Positions 54,214 through 61,108 of a DNA stretch of 64,000 nt are shown here, piece by piece. How positions within the stretch are numbered: the first letter of the stretch is position 1; each line of letters opens with the position of its first letter. The position numbers and the translations under genes were made by a program. The notes under the pieces are model-generated. The model worked only from the letters and a program-made list of their open reading frames with translations, had not been told where the DNA came from and searched no databases. This DNA is from Euwallacea fornicatus (Eukaryota; Arthropoda; Insecta; Coleoptera; Curculionidae): NCBI RefSeq assembly GCF_040115645.1, contig NW_027096056.1:302871-366870 (forward strand), written 5' to 3'.

Positions 54214-56530
54214 ATTGTGCCTCTGAAGGTGAGAACCGTTGGTGCTAGTGCACCTCTGGAGGACGTGTGAAAGGGTCTCGCGGCGGCCACATCCAGCACG
54301 ACAAAGCCTGGCAGCAGCGGGCAAGCCAGAGTTATGCAGGCCACCAACAGTTGGCAAAGTGTTGGTTAGCTGAACCGCCAGGACATAATCTCAACCCCAC
54401 CAAGAGGGGGGGGGTCGAGCAGCCAGCCGTGCGAAGCCTTATGGCCAGAGTGCTCGGGGAGGCCGGCACCACTAGCGGAGACGGAGAGATGCTCCCGCCA
54501 GTAGATAGTCTGCTGACCGCCCCGGCCGTATGGGTGGAGCAGTAGCCGCAGACGCTGGTGGAAGGAAGCCACGTAGTCAGTGACTAGAGTTGCGGTGGTG
54601 TGCGGATCAGTGGCAGCCGCCAGTCTCTCCATGCGGGTCAACAGGATGTCCGGGATACACGCCGAAAGGAAAAAAATCCCTAGCCCGCCATGGCAACGCA
54701 TGGCATAAATAAGCGCATTTGCTATCGAAGCGGGCAGGTGAAGCGCTCTCTTGACAAAAGCCCAGACAGCTTTGTCGCCACGGTCCAAGATGGCCGAACT
54801 AATCCTGGCACTCTGTAGAGTGTACAGAAACTTGGGCAAGACATAATCAACCAACAGCCGAAGTTCCTGATGCGGCTTGAGGGGCGCAGACCCAAGACGC
54901 TACAAAGCAGCCTCAAGTTTGTCCACGCTCGGCATGTCCATCACGGCAAAGCCATAATTGAACCCCAGGTATTTAAAGAACAACTCCGCGCCCACCTATG
55001 GTATCTGCGCAGCCCCTATGAAGATTTTAACAGCACCGGCGAGGTGGCACTTCTTCGCCAATGGAAGTAGTTTGGTGCTGAGGGTTGCGCATTTGTCCGG
55101 ATTGAGCTGCATGGATCTAGCTGCGAAAAAATTCACACACCGGCGAACGATCATCTGCAGAACCCTGGCGGAGAAAGTGAGGATCAGCAGGTCATCAGCG
55201 TAGGCAAACGCCAAGATCCAAACGCCATTAACATGGACACCAGCGGGAAGCGTGTCCAAGTTGGGTAGCAGCTCATCCAAAACCATGTTGAACAGGATGG
55301 GGGACAGAGGGTCGCAATGTTTGACACCTCGGAAGATGGATATTCCGGGGACGGTAAGGGGCCCGATAGAGATGGATGTCGAACATCTGGTTAGGCCACC
55401 TATTATAAAGGCGGCGAGGCGTCGATCGATGGCGAAACGGTCGAGGGCCCTAGACACGGACGAATGCGGCACCGTATCAAAGGCCTTCCTCAGGTCCAGT
55501 GAGGCTATAGAGTAAGGCCGGGCATTCTCCCTACAATCCCTAATGGTAGCCTGTAGCACCAGCGAGTTAGCCAGCGTACCTTCTACAAAGACGAAGCCGC
55601 GCTGGGCGCAGTTGAGCTGGAGGGTCGAGAACCGAGCGGCGATCATCCGATGAAGGGTGCGAACGAGGATATTAGCTACCGTGATGGGACGCCACAATGT
55701 TACTAAACGAGGGTCGGAACCACTTTTAGGGATTAAGGTGGTCCGACACTCCTTCAATGGGGCTGGTGTGATGCCGGTGCAGATCATAACATTTAAAAGA
55801 ACAGCGATGTCTGCAGGCGACATCTTCCGAAGGTCAGTGGCGGTCATCCCATCAGGTCCAGCGGAGTTGGAGGAACGACGAACCTCGATAGTCTTCCGAA
55901 CGTCATTGATCGATACAGCAGTGTAGAGACCGGGAATGGGAGTCTTCGGGTCGTGCACGTGCTCACGGTCGTTCGGCTTGGACCCAGAGAAAAATTCTTC
56001 GTAGTGTACTCGCACTTCCTGTTCGTCAGGATGGCCGATAACGGCGCCCGGCCTCAATCGACGCCAGCGAAGCCGTGTTGTTGAGGTACATTTCCTGAAA
56101 GCATTTGTACCTGTGAGCCCTTCTGGATTTGGCGGATTTTTCTCGGATGTTAAGAGGGGCAGGTGGGGACTGGCGAGATCCACCCGTAGAAGCCTTGGAG
56201 GTCCACAGCTCCAAGTAAATAGCCTCCACGAATCCAGCAGCAGAGGGCAAGTCACCGCCAGGGAAATGGTGTAATGCGGAACGGGCGGCGGTCTTAATTG
56301 GCTCGGTGACGTCAGTCGATCCCAACAGCATTAGGAAGAATTCGTGAACCGGATCGGCGTCGCGCTCCGCAACGCCGACCGGCCCCACAGAACCATCCCG
56401 GGGTAGGGTCTGAGTTGGAAGGGCCGGAGTCTCAGTAGGACCGTCAGTTGGTCCGGCCGTGTGTGCCGACAACGCGCGGCGGAAACGAAAGTGGAAGAAA
56501 AAAACACACACACACACGCGCCCGCCGGCC
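54214..56530 (-). pseudogene. R2-E: divergent R2-type element, truncated at both ends
   Basis: Pre-RT segment 56026-56440, then after a frame change near 56040 an RT domain open from 56040 to 54996. RT motifs: SAGPDGMTATDLRKMSP, TTLIPKSGSDPRL, SLDLRKAFDTVPHSS, CDPLSPILFNMVLDELL, catalytic FAYADDLLILTF. The thumb follows with several frameshifts (54366-54854), then the R2-type CCHC knuckle CRAGCGRRETLSHVLQRC near 54290. The endonuclease is lost at the Gypsy-4 junction. It shares the R2 domain order but is far from R2-A to R2-D (RT identity clearly low), so it represents another lineage. The N-terminus is missing where 28S begins. Confidence 0.8.
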
Positions 56531-56544
56531 CGACGTCCGCGACT

Positions 56545-56829
56545 ACTACTCTAACGTGCTTGGTTCGAGAATACCGTGACAGTCGTCGCCTCGTGAGCGA
56601 ACGACGCAGGCGTTCTGCCTAATCGAGTAAGTAAAGAAACGATGAAAGTAGTGGTATTTCACCGGCGACGTTGCCGTCTCCCACTTATGCTACACCTCTC
56701 ATGTCTCCTTACAGTGCCAGACTAGAGTCAAGCTCAACAGGATCTTCTTTCCCCGCTAATTTTTCCAAGCCCGTTCCCTTGGCAGTGGTTTCACTAGATA
56801 GTGGATAGGGACAGTGGGAATTTTGTTAA

Positions 56830-56872
<43 letters not shown>
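56545..56872 (-). rRNA. 28S rRNA fragment downstream of the R2 site
   Basis: Read leftward it starts TAGCCAAATGCCTCGTCATC at the R2 cleavage position and runs through conserved 28S sequence (GACGCGCATGAATGG, GGGCTTGGAAAAATTAGCGG, GAGACATGAGAGGTGTAGC) to about 56545. The R1 target further downstream is uninterrupted. Some universally conserved bases are changed (ACGAGATT is ACAAAATT; GAAGACCCTGTT is GAAGATCCTGTT), so it is probably inactive. It ends abruptly at R2-E. Confidence 0.9.
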
Positions 56873-58489
56873 TTCAGATGGCGCATAGTACATAAGTAGC
56901 CCATCTAGGTGTCGCACCAGTTCATCACTAAACCAGCATCGCCACCCAGTGGACGCGCATGAACGGGCTCGGCGTTATCCGCCCGCGGGAAGTTGCCCTC
57001 GAAATGCCGCCAACTTCTAGCGACACTGCGACGGGGGGGTATCCCGCCTAAAAAAGAAGTAATAAGGCTTAAAGCCACAAACATTTGACATCACTAGGAC
57101 TTTTAAAAGAAGTACACAACTTAAAAAAACGCAATCACAACACCCGAGACTATCTACTGTCTCTCAAAGCATTGCGCCTTTAAAGCCCCGGTGGATTGCC
57201 AAGCCACCGATCAGAGTCTTGTACACCAGCTCTCTGATGTTGTAATTGGAGAGCCCTAGCACCTCAGCTGCATGATCATTTGCCGAGGGCCAAATCCCCC
57301 GGGCTCCCAGAACTATAGCCTCAACTGTTACGCTCTTCCCGGGGTATTGATCCCTTATGCCCTCCAGCACACGCGGCTCAGAATAGTACGCCACTTTATT
57401 GCGGTGCGCAGAGGAGAGAGGCCTATCTCCTTCCCACGACACCGTGACGTCGCACACAATGAGCTCGGTGTCACTTTTGTGCACTACAAGATCGGGTCTC
57501 CTGAGCTGCTCGTCTCGCAAGCGGATGCTTGACTCAACCTCCACCCTTCGCCCCTTCTCCGCTTGTGTTTGGCGGACCTTGTTACCAAGGCAGTCGTGTC
57601 GTCTGATGCGGAGAGTGTGGCCCGCCGGGCACTTCTGGAGTATATGGGAGAGTGTTTCACTTCGCATGCATCCGGCCCGGCAGCGCCTTGCTTCCCCAGG
57701 GGGATTCGAAGGAACTCCCCGGGTTGGCAGCATATTCCCCCGCATCTGTACGGACTTGATGAAGTCCGCACCTGACCAGAAGGGGGGTGGATTCGAGATC
57801 CACGATCCACTCGCACGGGAGGCCGCTCCCTGATGCAACTCGTTACCCGATATTCCCTCTTGCCGCTTGGAGGACCACATTCTTTGGATGTGGCTTGCCG
57901 AGCAACCATCGGGTCCCGTCCATCGTTCTAGTTTGTCCAGGAGCGTGCGCACGTACCTCAAGGAACCAACTGCCCGAGTCAGCGGATCTTCCGCTCGTTC
58001 AATGCCTCGGATCAGTCGGTTGCGCATTATCATTGGCGCGTGCGCCGCAGTGGACAGGACCCCGAGCCCACCCTCTCGTACTTGCGCATGGACATATGCG
58101 TCAGGTGAGCTCTTCGGAAGATGGAGCATCCTCCTAATGGCCACTCGAATCGCCCTATCGGCGCTCCCCAAGACCTTGAGTGTTATTGCCGGAGACTGTA
58201 GCTGATCGACCAACCTAGGCAAGAGGTAGGTCTTAACAATCTCCAGCTTTTGGTGCGGTCTTAGGGGTGCGGGCTGCACCCTCTCCAACCTCGTGCGAAG
58301 CTCCTGCAGGCTGCATGAACTGACGCCCATCGGCTCGTACCTCTTGCCTAGGTACTTGAAGAACTCCAGGGGCTGCACCTGCCTTACCGGACTTCCCCCC
58401 ACGCTGAATGTTGGTCGCGTGAGGGTGTATAGATGCTTGTTTCCCCTGTTCACCTTCACCGAAAGGACCGCACTCTTGGCTGTGTTAAC
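56873..58489 (-). mobile_element. R2-D: 3' half of R2 inserted exactly at the 28S R2 site
   Basis: The 3' end (56873) abuts TAGCCAAATGCC of 28S, the exact product of R2 target-primed insertion. The 3' untranslated region and coding part are nearly identical to R2-B. Reading upstream, R2 sequence stops at about 58489 inside the RT domain, where captured ORF A begins. Confidence 0.95.
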
Positions 58490-58492
58490 CAT
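57164..58492 (-). CDS. R2-D protein fragment: RT thumb, zinc knuckle and endonuclease
   Basis: Open for 442 codons. Its ATG (58490-58492) is created by the junction itself: R2 homology begins at the next codons (VNTAKSAVLSVKVN). It contains the end of RT and thumb, the knuckle CRAGCMRSETLSHILQKC, and the RLE endonuclease with RRPDLVVHKSDTELIVCDVT, ending IHRGFKGAML. Unlike R2-B there are no stops or frameshifts, so it is a recent insertion. It lacks the RT catalytic motif. Whether a protein is made is unknown; the short frame could be an accident of the junction. Confidence 0.85.
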   Translation of the reverse strand: MVNTAKSAVLSVKVNRGNKHLYTLTRPTFSVGGSPVRQVQPLEFFKYLGKRYEPMGVSSCSLQELRTRLERVQPAPLRPHQKLEIVKTYLLPRLVDQLQSPAITLKVLGSADRAIRVAIRRMLHLPKSSPDAYVHAQVREGGLGVLSTAAHAPMIMRNRLIRGIERAEDPLTRAVGSLRYVRTLLDKLERWTGPDGCSASHIQRMWSSKRQEGISGNELHQGAASRASGSWISNPPPFWSGADFIKSVQMRGNMLPTRGVPSNPPGEARRCRAGCMRSETLSHILQKCPAGHTLRIRRHDCLGNKVRQTQAEKGRRVEVESSIRLRDEQLRRPDLVVHKSDTELIVCDVTVSWEGDRPLSSAHRNKVAYYSEPRVLEGIRDQYPGKSVTVEAIVLGARGIWPSANDHAAEVLGLSNYNIRELVYKTLIGGLAIHRGFKGAML

Positions 58493-59150
58493 CTCTTAAT
58501 ATACACTTCTGGTTCTGATCGTTGATTGGACCATAGTAACCGCCAAAGCCATCAATTTGGTGATCTGGAAGGTTAGGGAACTGGGTGTACAGATGTTGGC
58601 CACCTTTGGTTAGGACATTTCTTATTCCCTGGAGATACAGTCTCTGCGGTTCGAGTACAGAATAGGACTGCGTGGATACCATTTCCAGAAGCGCTCTTTC
58701 CGGATGAGTCAGAGGATTGGAATTCTTTGACTTAGTAGTCAGAACTCTCATCCAGAGAAGAGCGGTGTCGTAGTATGCCAAATATTCGGGGAGGAGCACT
58801 TTTGACAAGTTGGGGTCGTCGACGAGTAACTCACTATAAGTGGCACGAGAGATCTCAGGAAGGGCAACAGCGCTGAGTTGGAACTGAGAGCGGAGGTTGA
58901 TTTCACGCTGACTCATATTGTTCGAGAAGACTGAATCGGCGAATGGATCACCTTTTGTGGTCTCCTGGGTAGCTGCAGCTGCACGATTCACGTGAGACGG
59001 GGAAGCGAGGTCTTTACTCTGGGGAGGGGGAGCGTCGCTTTTCTGTTGCCCATTCTTAGGTTTCCAGGCATTCGGGGCCAGCTTGTTTTTCTGGTTCTTA
59101 GGGTTCCCGAAGTATGGACGCGGTTGGAGTGGAGCCTTGTTATTAGCCAT
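58485..59150 (-). CDS. Captured ORF A (capsid-like, inferred) fused to R2-D
   Basis: 221 codons from ATG 59148-59150, ended by a TAA that falls in R2 sequence, so the ORF is cut and the original was longer. The first 60 residues are polar and basic (QPRPYFGNPKNQKNKLAPN). The body has LLPEYLAYYDTALLWMRVL, LEPQRLYLQGIRNVLTKGG, then FPNLPD and IDGFGGYYGPIND. Compared with ORF B, the blocks P-x-x-L-Y (TPIY in B), N-V-x-T-x-x-G and a later G-x-[FY]-G-x-I occur in the same order. No stop or frameshift. Not an R2 domain. Best guess is a small RNA-virus capsid protein; I could not name a family with confidence. Confidence 0.65.
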   Translation of the reverse strand: MANNKAPLQPRPYFGNPKNQKNKLAPNAWKPKNGQQKSDAPPPQSKDLASPSHVNRAAAATQETTKGDPFADSVFSNNMSQREINLRSQFQLSAVALPEISRATYSELLVDDPNLSKVLLPEYLAYYDTALLWMRVLTTKSKNSNPLTHPERALLEMVSTQSYSVLEPQRLYLQGIRNVLTKGGQHLYTQFPNLPDHQIDGFGGYYGPINDQNQKCILRDG

Positions 59151-59258
59151 TGTTTGTTCGGTTGATAGAAAATTAAAAATTGAATTTTAATTTTGAGTTA
59201 TTAAGGGAGGGCGAACTTCGCACCAGCACTTTAATAAATAAAATGGTAGTATATTAAA
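59151..59258 (-). other. Leader of captured ORF A, joined to 28S
   Basis: About 108 nt, AT-rich, without ATG in frame, running from the 28S junction (28S ends GACTCT in reading sense, 7 nt short of the cleavage position) to the ORF A start. Fits an untranslated 5' end of an RNA copied right to its terminus. Confidence 0.65.
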
Positions 59259-59294
<36 letters not shown>

Positions 59295-59310
59295 ATTGAA
59301 TTTCTTCACT

Positions 59311-59344
<34 letters not shown>

Positions 59345-61108
59345 CGTCAACATCACGTTAAGACCATCGCAATGATTTGTTTTAATTAGACAGTCGGATT
59401 CCCCCGGTCCGTGCCAGTTCTGAGCTGACCGTTAAATAGCGGCCGAAGAGGACACCGCACCGCGCGCTCGCGCGTTCCGGTCTCGCGACCGTGAGCGCGG
59501 CACGCGAACGCGGGCCTCGCAGCAAGGCGGTTCCGCGGGAGGCCAAAGCACGGGACCGAGCTCGGATCCGGCCCCCCACCCCCCACGAAGAGAGGGCGAC
59601 GGTCTTCACCTCGCCCAGGCCCGGCTCGTCAACCGGGACCCGCTTCCTCGCCAAGCCCGACACGCCCCGATCCTCAGAGCCAATCCTTATCCCGAAGTTA
59701 CGGATCCAATTTGCCGACTTCCCTTACCTACATTATTCTATCGACTAGAGGCTCTTCACCTTGGAGACCTGCTGCGGATATGGGTACGAACTGGCGCGAC
59801 GCCTCCACGTGGCCCTCTCCCGGATTTTCAAGGTCCGAGGAGAAGATCCGGACACCGCGGCAACTGCGGTGCTCTTCACTTTCCAAACCATATCTCCCTG
59901 CTAGAGGATTCCATGGAACTCGAACGCTCATGCAGAAAAGAAAACTCTTCCCGGATCTCCCGACGGCGTCTCCGGGTCCTTTTGGGTTACCCCGACGAAC
60001 ACTCTTGCGAGGGCCCGACTTTTTGACGGTTCCGCTGCCAGGTTCCGGAATAGGAACCGGATTCCCTTTCGCCCGACGGGTGTGTTCGTCGTGTTACAAC
60101 AACAACGACAACAACAACATAATATGCTTCTTTCGTTTTATTCGTTCGATACATAAAATACTACAAAATCGCATGATATATAGAGCGAACGAACGAAAGA
60201 TATTTTGTTAGTGTTCGTTTGTTTGTCTCTCGTTAAACTACACCGACATCGACATCGGCTTTCGCCTAGGGCTTAGGATCGACTGACTCGTGTGCGACGG
60301 CTGTTCACACGAAACCCTTCTCCACGTTAGTCCTCCAGGGCCTCGCTGGAGTATTTGCTACTACCACCAAGATCTGCACCGACGGCGGCTCCAGACGGCC
60401 TCGCGGCCAGCCCTTCTGCGCTCACCGCCGCGACCCTCCTACTCGTCAGGGCTTCATGACGACGCGGCGGTCACCAAAAAAAAAATAATTACCGCGTCGT
60501 CGCACGTGCCGCTGACGGTCGAGTATAAGCACGACGCTTCAGCGCCATCCATTTTCAGGGCTAGTAACTTCAGCAGGTGAGTTGTTACACACTCCTTGGC
60601 GGATTCCGACTTCCATGGCCACCGTCCTGCTGTCTTAAGTTACCAACGCCTTTCATGGTATCCCATAAGCGTCGATTTAGGCGCTTCAACTCGACGTTTG
60701 GTTCAGCCCACAGCGCCAGTTCTGCTTACCAAAAATGGCCCACTTGGCACTCTGATCCGCGTGCGCACGCGCTTCTCGCGGCTTCACGCGAAACGCTTTG
60801 GGGCGATTCGCACTTGAAATTCGAGCAAGCCGGAGATCTCACCCATTTAAAGTTTGAGAATAGGTTGAGGTCGTTTCGACCCCAATGCCCCTAATCATTC
60901 GCTTTACCGGATGAGACTCGTACGCTACGAGCGCCAGCTATCCTGAGGAAAACTTCGGAGGGAACCAGCTACTAGATCGTTCGATTAGTCTTTCGCCCCT
61001 ATACCCAGTTCCAACGATAGATTTGCACGTCAGAATCCCTACGGACCTCCATCAGGGTTTCCCCTGACTTCGTCCTGACCAGGCATAGTTCACCATCTTT
61101 CGGGCCCC
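59259..61108 (-). rRNA. 28S rRNA, upstream 1.85 kb to the R2 site
   Basis: Reverse complement of conserved insect 28S: GTCAAAGTGAAGAAATTCAA and CGGGAGTAACTATGACTCT next to the R2 site, GGATCCGTAACTTCGGGATA near 59690, GGTTCCCTCCGAAGTTTTCC near 60960, GAAAGATGGTGAACTATGCC near 61090. Expansion segments are GC-rich (59437-59660). An AU-rich segment at 60099-60235 is the likely hidden-break region. The 28S stops at 61108, joined to satellite DNA; roughly the first 0.8 kb of the gene is missing. Conservation is much better than in 30492-30905. Confidence 0.95.
60099..60235 (-). other. AU-rich 28S expansion hairpin (candidate hidden-break site)
   Basis: Read leftward, tctttcgttcgttcg is followed by an AT-rich loop (tatatatcatgcgatttt) and then cgaacgaataaaacgaaaga, forming a long stem with an unpaired AU-rich tip. 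Insect 28S rRNA is commonly cut at such a loop in this domain. Confidence 0.6.

Noticed and set aside
56700..56872. R1 element insertion site just downstream of the R2 site
   Set aside because: The 28S sequence continues uninterrupted through this part; no R1 is present.
58485..59150. ORF A as a normal R2 N-terminal domain
   Set aside because: It has no zinc finger or Myb-like motif, differs from the R2-A, -B and -C N-termini, and its join to R2 is in the wrong frame and mid-RT.
59382..60894. Open frames within 28S
   Set aside because: Conserved rRNA sequence explains them; GC-rich expansion segments leave long frames by chance.
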